A stretch of DNA of 64,000 nt, from the NCBI GenBank assembly GCA_001683735.1, contig LUGG01000014.1, positions 744,001 through 808,000 on the forward strand, read 5' to 3'. Of the stretch, positions 1 through 11,964 are shown piece after piece (positions within the stretch are counted from its first letter, which is position 1; every line of letters begins with the position of its first letter). The notes beneath the pieces are model-generated. The model worked only from the letters and a program-made list of their open reading frames with translations. It did not search any database and was not told the origin of the DNA. This DNA comes from Grifola frondosa (lineage: Eukaryota; Basidiomycota; Agaricomycetes; Polyporales; Grifolaceae). A program made the translations under genes and the position numbers.

Positions 1-588
1 CGACTCGTTACCCTCGAACTCTTTTGAACTTTGGCGCCGCAGCATCCCGCTTGAACTTAAAATTTGTAAACCGGATTGCTGGCGCAGATCTCCCCGCCTT
101 TTCGTTTTATCATTGGCCGGAGCCTTGACATTGCGAATACGACAGTGTTTTGCGTCATGCTTTCGCGTTCGTGGTTTCATGGTGAGTCTCGCCGGGCCTC
201 TCGTGCATCATTATGGTTGGATGACTCGCTGTATGGTGCCTTGAAGTGCCGATTCCAGGTATTTCCTGGCTTCCAGCCCTCAATGGACATCTTATCTGAT
301 ATGATAACACTATGATGTTGTCATCTTATCAGCTATCTTATCAGATAGTTGTCGATCGCCGCCACAACTTTCCTTTTTCGAGGTCCTGCTCTACGATCGA
401 CACCAAGTTCAATAATTCAAGCGGTGATCATCCGCAGAATGCCAACTGTGCATGATCAAGATGACCCAGATTGTTTGAAAAATTACGGGGTATATGCATT
501 GGAGCGTCCGGTCCTCGCGCTTTCCGAAAGGATAGAAAACCTCGAATGTTTGCACCGATGTCCCCTACAACCCGCCCCCTCTTCTGCC
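1..588. other. Left flank, no gene recognised
   Basis: The window starts inside non-coding or unassigned sequence. I see no conserved protein block on either strand. The last part presumably holds the promoter and 5' UTR of the plus-strand ferric reductase that follows. Positions 296-347 contain overlapping short inverted and direct copies of a TATCTGATA/TATCAGATA-type motif (GATA-like cores). These are possible GATA-factor sites upstream of an iron gene, but that reading rests only on sequence resemblance. Confidence 0.4.
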
Positions 589-2989
589 ATGGCGAACAGC
601 ACTGCTCCCGCCACCTCAGCGAAGCCTCAGCCTGTGCGTGCATTCTCTTGTATCTTTTGGAGGCTGAGCTTACCGGCGGCTATAGGTACTGCCCCAGCAG
701 GTCTGGTACGGTATTGTGTGTCTGATTGCTACGGCGGCGGCGGTCAATCTATCCTGGCTGCTCTGGTCGAGATACGTCAGGTACGTATCTCGGAGGCAGA
801 ACGCGGTGACCAGCAGCGCACCCTCGCAGAGAGGTTCGGTCTCACTGAAGAGAGTACCTAACGCTGTTCTCGCCGCTTCTCGTATTGTTGGTTTTCGATG
901 GACGATCCCGGGGGTGAAGATGATGATGCTGGAGATTTTGGTCACGATTGCGTATATCGCTGCTATCCTTGTCTGGACGTTCGTTAACAGTAAGTGCTCC
1001 CCCGTTAGCTGTGGCGACTTGTAGCCGACATGACCACCGCGCAGCCGATGAGCTCAAAAACAACAAGTGGCGGACCAAATCTGGCATCCTCGCCGCGGCA
1101 CAGCTACCATTGCTGGTTGTTCTGTCGTCGAAGAATAATATCATCTCGTGTAAGTAATCCATCGTTAGTGTCGTATATATGTTTACCATCCCGATCTATC
1201 CGCTATATAGTGCTGACTGGAATTGGCCACGAGAAGGTCGCTTCTTTATCTGTGATATCGCCGTCGTGTCTCTAATATTCAGCATCTAGCTCAACCTCAT
1301 GCACCGGGTCACATCACGTAGTGTCTTGATTCTCACGTGGGTCCATCTGTGGGGATGGTGAGCCGTGCTGTTCTGGCTGGCACCTCACTTGACTGACACC
1401 TTGATCCTTCATGCTGGCAGCAAAGGTGAGGAGTTCTAGGAAAATAAACCCACGGTACTGACGAGGATCTAGTCCGAGCCGCTTATTGGACGCTCCATGG
1501 AAGGTCGCTGGGTTAGTCGGCGGCGTCGCGCAGACTCTGCTGACGTTCATATCGATCCAACCCCTCCGCAAGTTTCTACGAGTCCTTCTACATCAGCCAC
1601 GTAATCCTCGTACTGTGAGCACCCCTCTTCCTCGACTCCTCTCCGATCGCTAACTTACCGCACAGGGTATTTCTCGTCACGACGCACTACCACTGCGCCG
1701 TCCCAGGGCAAGTCCCCAATCCCCCAATCTACCCGCTCGCTAACACGACCACACACAGATTCGGGGTATACGTCTGGCCCTGCTGGCTCCTCTGGGGCCT
1801 CGACCGCGCCTACGCGCCCTGCGCTACCTCACTCTCAACGTCTTCCTCCGCCCGACGGACTCCGCCGGGCACCTCGAGGCGCTAAGCGGCGACACCGTGC
1901 GCCTCACGCTCACGCGCCGCGTCCCGGGGCTGGACCCCCGGGCAGCACGTCTTCCTCGCGTTCCCATCGGCGCCCGCTCGAGTCGCACCCGTTCACCATC
2001 GCGTCCATCCCCGCGGACGCGGGCCCCGAGTCGGAGCTGGCTTCGTCATCCGCGCGGAGGGCGGGCTCACTAGGCGGCTGCACGCGCGCGCGCTGCAGAA
2101 GGCGCGTGCAGTGTGCCGGTGTTCGTGGATGGGCCGTATGGATGTCCGCCTGATATTACGCCGTTCTCGACGTGCGTGTTCGTTGCTGGTGAGTCGCGTG
2201 TGGGTGGAGCGTTGTGTGTTGTTGGCTGACGTGGTGTGACAAAGGGGCTCGGGCGTCACGTATACGCTCCCGCGTCTGCAAGGACTACTCAGGTGAGACC
2301 GAGCACCATTAGCGTGCGCGTCGAAATATTAATTACATGTCTTCATCTAGAGATGTAAATGCAGGCAAAGCCTGTGCCAAGAGGATCTTATTCATCTGGA
2401 TCATACGTGAAGAAGGTTAGCCACAATAAGATATGTCTCCGCCGTCAGGCCTCCGCTGACCCATTCCTTTCAGCCCACATGGAATGGATCTCCTCTGCGC
2501 TCGCCCACGCCGTATCCTCGCCCCCACCCACGTCTCCTTCACAGTCGACGTCTACGTCACCGGCGCGCCCAGAGCGGCCCCCCACAACTGCGCCTCTTCA
2601 AAAGGCAACAGACATCGAGAAGGGCGCCACATGCTTCGAGACTCAAATCACTCACGTCCGCGTCTGGAAGCCCCGCAAGCTCCGACGCGACGTGCGCGCT
2701 CGACTCGGGCACCACGCTGTGCGGCGGGCGCAAGGGCGGCGGCCGGACGTGCGCACGCTCCTCGCGGTGGAGCTCGCCGCGGCGCAGGGCCCGGTGTCGG
2801 TGGATGGGAGCTCACGTCGTGTTCGTGTTGTTGCGTGCGCTGACGTCTCGGGTGTTTCCGCGCAGTGTCTGGGCCCGACCCGCTCGTGGACGCCGTGCGC
2901 GCCGCGCTCTCTTCCTCGTTTGCGGGGCCGCTCGCGTGCTGCGCGGCGCGCCGACGGTGCAGCTGAACGTGGAGCAGTTCAGGATGTAG
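589..2989 (+). CDS. Ferric reductase (FRE/NOX-like), frame broken
   Basis: This is a ferric/cupric reductase of the plasma membrane, which reduces extracellular Fe(III) using NAD(P)H, FAD and two haems. A start ATG at 589 gives MANSTAPATSAKPQP, and after a short intron a first membrane segment (CLIATAAAVNLSWLLWSRYV). Then follow the family block RWTIPGVKMMMLEILVTIAY, LAAAQLPLLVVLSSKNNI, LNLMHRVTSRSVLILTWVH, FYISHVILVL, FGVYVWPCWLLWGLDR, the FAD-binding region (FLAFPS...SHPFTIASIP), the NAD-binding segment VFVDGPYG and the C-terminal VQLNVEQFRM before TAG at 2989. These blocks are certain for the family, but they lie in different frames. At least seven single-base offsets are needed, e.g. near 1580, 1805, 1935, 1975, 2040, 2105 and 2245, most of them a missing C or G. 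It is either a pseudogene or uncorrected sequence error in GC-rich DNA; other genes here show the same error type, so I lean to the latter. Confidence 0.8.
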
Positions 2990-3208
2990 GTGCACCGTAC
3001 ATTCATAGCGAAGGTGCTGTACGAGTTATGTACTGTACAGTAGTGGTGTAAGTATTTGCGGAGGGCGGATGGGAGTGGAAAAGGGCGCCTCACCGAGCGC
3101 GCGCCAGGCAGAACGTTGCGGGTCTGCGTTGAATCATAGCTCGTTACCCTCGAGCCGAAAATTAATGAAATTTCGCGCCTGGCTTTGCCAGCACGCGGTG
3201 ATGATTCG

Positions 3209-4353
3209 TTAATTGCGTGATGCACTTCTGAAGCGGTGTTGGACTCGGGTGCATACGGGCTCGTGTACATCTCTATCTGATCCTCTGGATTGATTGATGC
3301 GGATTCGACAAGTAATGGGACGGTGTCTATACCGTAGCGCGAAGGTATATGGGTAGTCGGTGCATCTACGTGCTAACGAGGTGATAAATACCTGTCCGTA
3401 CCGATGCAAGCGAAGAGGAAGAGACAAAACTAAGTGGGGATCGAGTATTCTACGGGAAACAAACAACTGCAATTGGCTTTTGATACAAATGGCATGAGCG
3501 TCGTGAGTGAAAACATGCGTAGCAAACGAGGATCTATGATGAGTGTGCGGGGAGGCGCTGAGCAAGCGAAGCTTGTTCGCCTCGTCCACCTTCCGCTGCT
3601 CCTCGAGGATGTTCACCCATGAATGGTCGACAAGACGCTGGACAAGTAAATGAGAATCAGCCGATGCGCGGGGCAGGAAAAATGAGGACGCGGGACGTAC
3701 GTGAGCCGCTGCCTCCTTGCGTTGGGCGTGCGTGAGGATGCCGGCACCGATCATCACGCCAACGGTAAGGCCCTGTGCCCACATACGGGCCTGCACAATC
3801 TTCTGCGCCGAGGACTGGTGTCTGTTAATAAAGTGCATCAGTGTGTGGCCTCGGATGAGATGATGGACAGGGAGCTCACGGGTTGCGCATGACGATGCTA
3901 CCGGCAATGGCCATGGAGAGGGCCCAGCTGCCCAAAATAAGCTTGTATTGGTTGCGCGACGACCAGTCCTTGACCTTCTCTGTGGTGGTGAGGGTGTCCC
4001 AGTGCCTCTGGGCGACAGCCTCCTCCCGCTGGAGCTCGGCCTTTCCTGCGCCTGTCCAAATGGAGGCGGCGTACTCGACGCCACGGCGCTCAGCCTGGAT
4101 GGCGTAGCAGGGGACGACGACGAGGACGACGCCAAGGGTCTTGATGGTGATGGGGAGGGAGCGGTAGTATGCCCACTTCCTCTGCATGTAGAAGGACGCG
4201 GGGAGGGAGATGGCAAAGCCACCGACAATACCCTCAATGGCACCGCGGACGGTGGCAGCGTTGTGGCCGTGGAGCTCTTCCTCTGAGGCGAACTGTGGAA
4301 CGAACAACGTCAGGGACCGTCGCGGACTTTGAGATCGTGTGGCGTACCTTCAT
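3209..4353 (-). CDS. RCF2: Respiratory supercomplex factor 2 homologue (HIG1 domain)
   Basis: This is an inner-mitochondrial-membrane HIG1-family protein associated with cytochrome c oxidase and the III-IV supercomplex. The first exon is only two codons (ATG AAG, 4353-4348); a 55-nt intron (4347-4293) leads to FASEEELHGHNAATVRGAIE. Exon 2 (4292-3880) holds two hydrophobic segments (GIVGGFAISLPASFYMQRKW and TIKTLGVVLVVVPCYAIQAE) and a third before MRNP. Exon 3 (3821-3701) carries the HIG1 signature QARMWAQGLTVGVMIGAGIL. Exon 4 starts RLVDHSWVNILEEQRK. This order matches Rcf2. The C-terminus is uncertain: the frame runs open to a stop at 3209, adding a basic tail of about 120 residues that does not look conserved. 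A frame slip near 3545 would end the protein at about 3530. Introns 1-3 are clean GT-AG. Confidence 0.8.
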
Positions 4354-6637
4354 GGTTAGTGGATCTAACGTAGGACAAGGGGATAAATCACAAAAAGCTG
4401 CTACCGAGATAGGGCGGGCAGGAGATAAGTGGCGGGAGTGGGAGAGAGGGTTGTGCGGGGGGGACGAATGGGAGGGCTGACTTGGATTTTATAGACCGGG
4501 GTGATCGAGTTGAACAACACAACAGCGCAGACCGCGGACAACCGGTGAGACGGGAGAAATCGGGGCAGTCGCGGATACAGATGGTTACACATGCACATGT
4601 CCGCAGGCCCGTCTCAGGCCCTGCAATGACACCGCTCTTGCACCATCCTCCCCGCTTCCTCTTCCAGCCGGTTGTCATCATCCAAATGACTTCGCCCTTT
4701 GGCGCGGCGTAAACCCACTCCGCACGCTCCTTACCATGGCGTATGCGCTCGGAGTGACACGATGGACACGCCACTGGGCGAGTGTGGGTGTGGGTGCAGC
4801 GCTGGACACGCGCTTGAAGACCGGAGCATCCCTGCCAATGATCGCGCTTCACTCTCCGGCACGTGACATGAATAAGCAACGAACCTATCACCGACTGTAG
4901 ATTCGAATTTATATTGTCCTGTCTCGGATTCCTCTCCTCCTCTCCACCTAGATTCAGCCTAGGCATGCCCAAGGTTCCCTCCGCAGTCTCGCTCCTCGCT
5001 TCGCCCAAATTCGTCTTCATCAGTTGATGCTCGGAACATAGCTCTCCGTCCGGCATATGAAGATCGCAGGAATGCTCCTCAACCTCTTATGCCACCTGAC
5101 AGTGCAAATTGTTCTCTGCTGCTGTCGCGGCACGGTGTGCCTTCTTCTCGGCCAAAACTCTGAAGACGTCGTTCTCGTCCTTCAATTTTTATCAACTTCC
5201 ATAACCTCCCGAGCCGTCGTTCGCTTGCTCGGCGCTCGAACTCGGCAAACAATTGCGCACGTGGATTATATTAATGCCCTTCATTTGACCCTTGACTGAC
5301 AAGCGCGCAGGTTTGCCTCCCGCGCCGCCTACAGCAGGTGTTTTTCTATCCGCTATCTTTCCGGGGGCAACGATCACAATAAGCTCGCATACACGAATCA
5401 CGCGTCACGATCTGTTGACCAGCTGCTGAAGCGCTGATCATGGAGCAGGTGCGTACAGCAACGCATACCATGATTCTATCCTCGCCGATGGTATTTCCAT
5501 CCGTTAGGATCACAATCACGAAACATTCGCGTCTGTGCCGTTGCAGGTTAACCCACACAGGGATTCTGCTTATACAGGTATACCCTCCACCTCTGATATA
5601 TGGTCGCGCTTTTTTACGCAAGGGGGTCGTTCACCCCATCTTAACCGCCACTGCAAGTTTTTCCGGCCGCGCCGTTTGTGCACATTTGTTCTCCAACCTG
5701 GCAAGAAGACTGGCCGTACTTTTTGAAGCACAAATATTGAACTTGTGGTGCGAACCCAAGCAGTACTCATCATTTTCGTGTGTCGCGTTGCACGAATACT
5801 CCATTAACTTCGCTAGGTTTTATGTATTTTTAATGCGCTTTCTCGTGAAAGCTATGATATATTCCAGCAATAAACATAGTAAGTACATCGACATGCACCC
5901 AAGATATCGGCGCCGCTTTCAATTTTTTTACGTTGCAGAACGGTTCTGCTGCCACAACCTCGTATGTTCCCCGTCGATCTTTTGGCTCACATACTACTCG
6001 GCAAGAGGTACTGGGTAGGTTTTGATCATGTCCGATCCCAATAAATGCTATGCCTCCCGGTGAACCATGTTCATAGTCTTCACAAACCCACCTGCCATTG
6101 TGTTCATATGCTCCTGGCCATCTCCTACGGAATAAGACCTTGTGAAAGTATCATAAACCTAGATGGTCGCGATGCTAGGCTCGCTTGCCGGCCTCCATAT
6201 GTGGAAGCCCAGTCATTCAGTGACAAGTCAAGAAGAGTGTCAAAGGACATGACAGACAGGGTCACCAATGACCATATCCCTGTCAACTCCTCAGCCGCCC
6301 CCGAGAAATCATCAAACTTTGCATCGCTGGACTCCATTTCATCTTGCAGGTTTTCATAATCCGGGAAGAAGATGTCATGAAGATCCGAGTCTACATTAGT
6401 TTCGCCGATTGTTTCCTTTCTAAATTCGCAATGTACATTTTTCAGTGATACTTGATATACATGAGTTACATGATGTGCACTTGAATTAAGAGATTGCTAT
6501 GCGGACTATGCGGAGTACTGTCTGGCTATTGCTGTGTGGCGAGCGCGCCACTGGCTAGTAGACGCCAGATCGGCGATCTCGCAGAGTTATACATGCTAAG
6601 CGCTCAAATAAGGGCATTCACGACAAACGGTTATATC
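4354..6637. other. 2.3 kb without a recognised gene
   Basis: Upstream of the Rcf2 homologue I find no conserved family on either strand. An ATG at 4964 opens a short frame (MPKVPSAVSLLASPKF) that soon stops. Several splice-like borders exist around 4990-6020, but no exon chain gave a recognisable protein. One minus-strand open segment (6125-6419) is listed separately. The interval contains the promoters of Rcf2 and of the UBC-fold gene. Confidence 0.4.
6125..6419 (-). CDS. Unassigned acidic coding segment (possible exon)
   Basis: Reading from a plausible splice acceptor (the complement of the CTAAA at 6420) gives an uninterrupted stretch that starts KETIGETNVDSDLHDIFFPD and is rich in Asp, Glu and Ser. 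It contains SLNDWASTYGG and ends at a stop at 6125. Amino-acid composition looks like real protein, but I recognise no domain and could not join it to neighbouring exons. It could be the last exon of a small divergent gene whose start lies between it and the AKTIP-like gene, or a chance open frame. I give no function. Confidence 0.2.
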
Positions 6638-7617
6638 ATGCTCAGCGGTCTCGTTTCGTCGCCTACCATTGACCTCTCCCCCTCAACAAAAAACAGGCCA
6701 TCTCACCAACCCGCTCGTCTTCGCTCCTCGACCAGCACCTCCACACCATTACCTGCAGACCTCAAAAGCGCTGCACTCACGCGTACCGCCGTCTCGTTGG
6801 AGTATGCGTCCTTGCGACACACGGGTCACTGCCCGCTCGGCATGTATGTCACGCCCACTGTCGAAAACTTGCTTGTCTGGGATGCGGTGTTCTTCGTCCA
6901 CCAAGGTTCGTCCAGCTTGCGCGTTTCACAGTTCCCGCGCGCTGTCTGACCGCGTTCTCCAAGGCTACTACACCGACTCTATCCTGAAATTCCGACTTAC
7001 CTTCCCGCCGGACTATCCCGAGCGTCCGCCCGTCGTGCAGTTCCTGACGGACGTTTTCCACCCGCTCATTTCGCAACAAGACGGCAGCTTCAACCTCGCT
7101 CCGCGATTCCGTCCGTGGAGGTCAGTGCACGTGTCGGGCTTTCTGTGTCGTGCGTGGCTGATCGGGTCCTGTATATGCCCAGGCCGAAGGAGCATCATGT
7201 GTTCGACGTCCTCCACTGGATCAAGGCCGCCTTCAAGAAGCACGCGCTGGACGAGATCAAGGAAGCAGACTGTTTGAACAAGGAGGCTTACAGGTATGTG
7301 CTCGCTTCGTGCCACTGACCTTCCACATTAACTTCTCCTCTCGCAGACTGTAACTTTATTCGCATATTAGTCGTATCTCGAGGCACGGTGCTGACAGTGT
7401 TTCGTCCAGGTATCACGACACGACGTCCTCGTTCGCCGCACTCGCCACCCAGTCCTCGATGCTCTCGCAATCTGCGTCTGCGCTCTTCGACAAGGACCAT
7501 CCCTCCATGGCGGGCAAGGGCGCGCATAGCATGCATTTCCGCGAGCTGAAGCCCGACCAGCTGAGCGCGCTCCGCGCGAAGATCGGGCTGCAGGAGTGGG
7601 ACGACCAGGTCCCATGA
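6638..7617 (+). CDS. AKTIP/FTS-like UBC-fold protein (inactive E2 variant)
   Basis: This is a ubiquitin-conjugating-enzyme variant related to AKTIP/Fused toes, which in animals works in the FTS-Hook-FHIP dynein adaptor. Exons end and start at 6905/6964, 7120/7183 and 7293/7410, all with clean GT-AG borders. The protein reads SLEYASLRHTGHCPLGMYVT, LLVWDAVFFVHQGYYTDSIL, KFRLTFPPDYPERPPVVQFL, DVFHPLISQQDGSFNLAPRF, PKEHHVFDVLHWIKAAFKKH, then a Ser-rich tail to QEWDDQVP. The PDYPERPP loop and FHPLI are E2-core features. The usual HPN...C catalytic block is absent: VFHPLI-SQQDG has no cysteine, so it is an inactive UEV type. The start at 6638 (MLSGLVSSPT) is the best in-frame ATG, but an upstream exon cannot be excluded. 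Confidence 0.75.
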
Positions 7618-8239
7618 TTGAAATTGCCACTTATTATGTTATATGTGAGTGAGGTGGTATCGCAGAGGGCTCGATGTGTGTTCTTGTTCTGACCATTTGA
7701 GCTGTCTAGATTATGCGATGATACCTTGCATGTTTATACCTCGATGTTGAAAACAAAAGCAAGTAGTATGTAGCATCCTATTCAAACTTGCGTTCGGCCA
7801 TCGAGCAGTCTTATTCTGCATACTGATGACAGAATGTCATACGCAATCGTTCTACGAGATAGTATGAGGGTTGCCAACCATCTGACGCGTGTCGTAGTTA
7901 CCGAATACGTCGCAAATAAGCATTGATGTAAGCAACTATGAAGATATACACTAAAATCTAATGAAACCCGGAATCGCCTCTATAGACTATTGACTACTAA
8001 TATATAGCGTGGTGGGCGTCAAGCATATTCAGAAAAGAACAGTCCGAGATAGACAAGGATACGCGTGTGCGTGTTAGATGTCGAGGTGTATGTGCGATGC
8101 GGAGAAGCAAAACAGCCTCGGGAGACAGCCGCCCATACCTATTCGCCATGCGGTGGGGTGGGGGCGGTGTGGCGGTAGAGTGAGCGTGGACGGAGAGGAG
8201 GGCGACGGCGCCAATAGTCAGGGATCGTCCCCCCGCGTG
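7618..8239. other. Convergent 3' intergenic region
   Basis: This separates the 3' ends of the AKTIP-like gene (plus) and the Vip1 gene (minus). It is AT-rich relative to its flanks and holds no coding block I can support. It should carry both 3' UTRs and poly(A) signals. Confidence 0.5.
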
Positions 8240-11200
8240 CTATCCGTTGCCACGGGGGCAGTTCAGCGCATCGATCGTCTCGTACGGGGTGTCTGGTCCC
8301 GTGTCGTCGTCCTGCATGGTCCTCTCGCATCAGCGGAACGCTACAGTGGAGGATTGAAACGACTCACGTCCGTCACACGGCCGAAATGCTTCGACAGTCG
8401 CTCGATGACGAGGCTGTATGGGAGATGTTGCGTGAGTTTCCTGCGAGGCTGGACATTGAGCGAGTGGCGTGCGTCCAGCGCAGAGTCCAGGACATTGGAC
8501 GAGTGAGCGCCCTCACTTAACGAGAGCTTGATCGAGTACTCTTTGTCTGATTTACCCCGGCCATGGTTTCGCTCGTAAAGTTCGAACCTGTACGAAACTG
8601 TTAGTGAAACATCTTTAGTAGCGCGCCAATCTAAAACACGCACACAATATGCGACTACAATGGAGCCAGAGAAATTAGCGCATGTGTAATGCAACAAATG
8701 TGTGGGACGTACGCAGTAGTCGAGTTCGGGGATGCGGCGGTTGGCTATCGGCAAACCTGACAACAAGACGAGGTTGACTAGGGTGTGGATATGGCTCTCC
8801 TTAGTGAAATAGAGCGTCAAGGAGCATTCCTCGTTGTTTCTTGCACGTTCAAGGTCTGCGACGACGTTGCGGAGAAGTGGCAAAGACGTCAGTACACCGA
8901 TTTCCTCTCTGAACGCCGGACGCAACGCTCGTTAGTATGTCGGACATGGCAAAAGCATCAAATTCTACCTACTTTTCTTCCGGTTCGATACCATACTCTT
9001 GTGGCGCGACAAGGTCAAACAGTGCTTTGGCACGGCCGTACAGTTCATGTAGTCGGCGATCCTTTGCCGGCTCGCACACACCATTTTCGTTGAAGATAGA
9101 GAAGAGGAACGTGCGGTGATGTAAAGCACAGTACTTGATGGTGTCGTACAGCTCTGACACGCGGGATGGGTCGAATTTCTCCTGCTTGACATCGCAGAAA
9201 TCCTCGAATAGCTTTTCCCAGCGTTCACGGAAAAGCCAGGGCTCGTCTCCACAACACCTGTGAACGTTCGTCACAGATCGCCCGGGGATATCAAGAGAGG
9301 ATACCTACCATCGCTCCTGGATCTTATCGACGTCCATGGTTTCCCAGTTCCGGCGCATGATGTCTCGGAACATGTTCAATAGCTCGATCACTTCCTGCAG
9401 TCCATCCACATGAGCGCCATGGTATGTTGGGTTTACACTGTCCCCACCGACCTTCACAACCTCGACGGGTTCTTTTTTCATACTCTTGGGCCACGTCAAC
9501 TCCGGCCTCTTTTCCGGTTCGCCTGGCCGCAGCAGGATCTTCAGCCGCTTCTTCACATCGTCCATCAAGTCCTTGGCAGCGTTCGAGTCGTCGAGGAGGT
9601 CCTTGCGCACAATGAGTTTCGGCGGCTTCTGCATGGCCGACTGCGAGTGGTCCCGGCGCGGTGTGGTCGCGGGCGGGAACGAAGGAGGGGGGTTGACGAT
9701 GCCGTCAGTAGATGAGCGCGAGGACGGCCCACTGCTATTAGGTGCGAGCGAAGTCGGGTTTGGTGTAGAATAGCCGTCCCTATCGAACAGCGCGGTGGCG
9801 AAGATTTCGGCGGAAGCAACGACACGACGTTCGGACGACGTGTAGATCTTTGAGTGGCAGGTGAAAGGTGAGCGGAATATCATTGAAGCAAGAGCGACTT
9901 GCATACCTTTACGTTCTTGAGGATCTCCTTGTCTTCATGTTTAGGAGCCCATTAGCTTCCTCCTGAAATAAAATCATCAAAGAGCCACGCACTCATGATA
10001 GATATATCTTTCTTCATGTTTTCCCCGAGGTCGCGAGATTGATATCTCGCAGAATGAGTGAACTGCGTAAATGCCGTCAATCTCCTATAATCCGCCAAAG
10101 TTCACAAATGATAACGTACCTCCCCGCCCCACTTGAACACAAGGGTCAGCTTCGTTAGCTTCCTCACCTGTCCTGCCTGCTTTTTGGAGTACACAGGCTT
10201 GAGCTGCGCTTTGGTCCCTGGGAGCTCAATCTTGCTGAACAGTGCATTGTTCAACTGGGTGAGCTTTGCCAAGTCCTCGCCATCTGCACCGAGGCCCTTC
10301 GCCTCCTCGACCGCTGTGGCGATACGGCTGAGCTGCGCCCGCTCACGAAGGATTATCTCCTCCTTTTCCCCGTTGAGCAAGCGCACAAACGGCTGCGTCC
10401 ACCGCTCGCCGATTGGGAAATTGAACTTGAGCTTCTGTTTCGGCGTCCGGTCTGCGTGGCGGAACACTGTCACGTTCGCCTTCAGCAGCCACGTGGAAGA
10501 CTCCTCCGTCGTGGATTCTGCGGCAGGAAGTAGGCGCTGCGGGGACGTGGAAGCCTGTACGCAGAGTGAGGCCAGGATCTCCGCTGCCTTGTCTACAGAG
10601 GCACAAGACATTGAACACGAGCGCAGGGGTTCAGCGTGAATTGCTGACCGTAGTAAGACTCATTGCCTTTGACGAAACTCCAGCCATTGACGTCAATGAC
10701 TTGACTTGTCTTGCCATTGTCGCATCTTAACATGTCGAAGCCGCACACCATCTGTCCAAAACCTTCGCTAATGCGAGCCGCCCATGCCTTTTCCTCTTCG
10801 CTAAGGTGTGTGATAAACCTGTTAATAAATTTCAATTAGAACGCTGAGCGATGTCATCGGAACAATATTAGGCGAGACGCTCACCGGATCTCCTTTCCTT
10901 CAGTGTTTCGCCTGACAACGCCGTCCACAAAAGGAGACTTGCGCGTCTCTGCGTGAGTGTAGTCCTTTCCGACCGTGTACACTTTGATGTCTTCGGAATT
11001 GTCCACGTCGACGAACTTCTCGTAGATATACGAGCCATCAGTTCGGGGGAAATTTAGAGTTGGGTCCATCTCGCTGGACTTATTTCCAACCTGACCAATG
11101 TATACGATTACAACGATTGATGCAAGCACAAGCCAAGAGCATGCAAACCTTCCTGAATAGACGTCGTCCACCTCCGCCTCGGAAATATATGTACACGTTA

Positions 11201-11964
11201 TGGTCCTCACCGCTGACAGGCTTCTCGACAAATGGCTTCTCCATGACTTGTCCATCGATGATTATCGAGTTGCCATCTTCGGTCATAGTGACTTCAGGGG
11301 TGACTCGAAATCCTCCCAGCACGATGCCGATTTTCTTCTGCATGATCTCGCATAGTTCTTGGTCTACTTTTGGACCTCCGTCGCGAGATATCTCAAGGCG
11401 TCTCGGTGTAGGCACATTGAGGTGGTCCAGCACGGCACCTACCAGGCGGCGATCCCAGAGAAGGGCTTGGGGAGGAAGGTCGTTAATACAAAAAGGATTA
11501 CGAAGTTTGACGTAAGATATTGCTTTGTCTAGAGGGAAATCGGTGGAAAAGAAGGATATGAGAACATCACATCGAGGCCAATTTTCTACGTCTGCATGGA
11601 TGGAAATTTTTGAGATAAGCTGTGAATTTCATTGGTGTGTTTTGAAACATCATTACGTGCCTTCGTCCAGAATAACCTTGTCACCAAAGACTTTGACTTC
11701 TATGGTGCCTCGGGATCTTTCAACAAGGCGAGTGAGAATCTCCCGCATTGCTTTGGACCTAGCCTTGATATCCATGGCGCATATACCAAGGATGATTGGC
11801 CTTGTATGGTCAGTGACAGCAGAAAGATCTGAGTGAGAGCCATTCGGAGAAGGTGTCGATGACCTGGTGAGGATAGAACGAGAGCGAGGAGATCTTTCCG
11901 GCGAAGAGAACATCGAGTTCATACGAGTGTTTCTCTCCCAATGCCTTATTGATCGGTCTGACAT
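8240..11964 (-). CDS. VIP1: Vip1/Asp1 inositol hexakisphosphate/PP-IP5 kinase
   Basis: This is a bifunctional enzyme: an N-terminal ATP-grasp kinase makes 1-PP inositol pyrophosphates, and a C-terminal histidine-acid-phosphatase-like domain removes them. In yeasts it controls phosphate signalling, growth form and microtubules. Start [20 protein letters not shown] at 11964, then kinase blocks [100 protein letters not shown] and [17 protein letters not shown]. The phosphatase part starts [17 protein letters not shown] (RHADRTP in place of RHGDRTP, as I recall for other fungi) and continues through [20 protein letters not shown] and [17 protein letters not shown] to NCPRGNG and TAG at 8240. All junctions resolve without a frame break. 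Two are unusual: a GC-AG intron after ILDE and an 11-nt microexon (8644-8654). Confidence 0.93.
8644..8654 (-). other. VIP1: 11-nt microexon of the Vip1 gene
   Basis: The large exon ends ...IPELDYC at a GTACGT donor and the next obvious exon begins FELYERN, with incompatible phase. Inserting the 11 nt at 8654-8644, flanked by a TTGTAG acceptor and a GTGCGT donor, restores the frame and gives LDYC-SHIV-FELYERN. This fits the conserved family segment of the LNYMTQIV type. The evidence is splice borders plus phase plus family pattern. Confidence 0.8.

Noticed and set aside
349..861. A 170-codon open frame near the left edge
   Set aside because: Only the part from 589 belongs to the ferric reductase first exon; the rest has no conserved content and runs through a GT-AG intron.
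2359..3051. A 230-codon open frame over the end of the ferric reductase
   Set aside because: It mixes pieces of the true frame with intron and out-of-frame Arg/Pro-rich translation; the family sequence switches frames within it.
8074..8506. Plus-strand open frame opposite the Vip1 3' end
   Set aside because: It is the antisense of the Vip1 C-terminal exons, which show the conserved protein.
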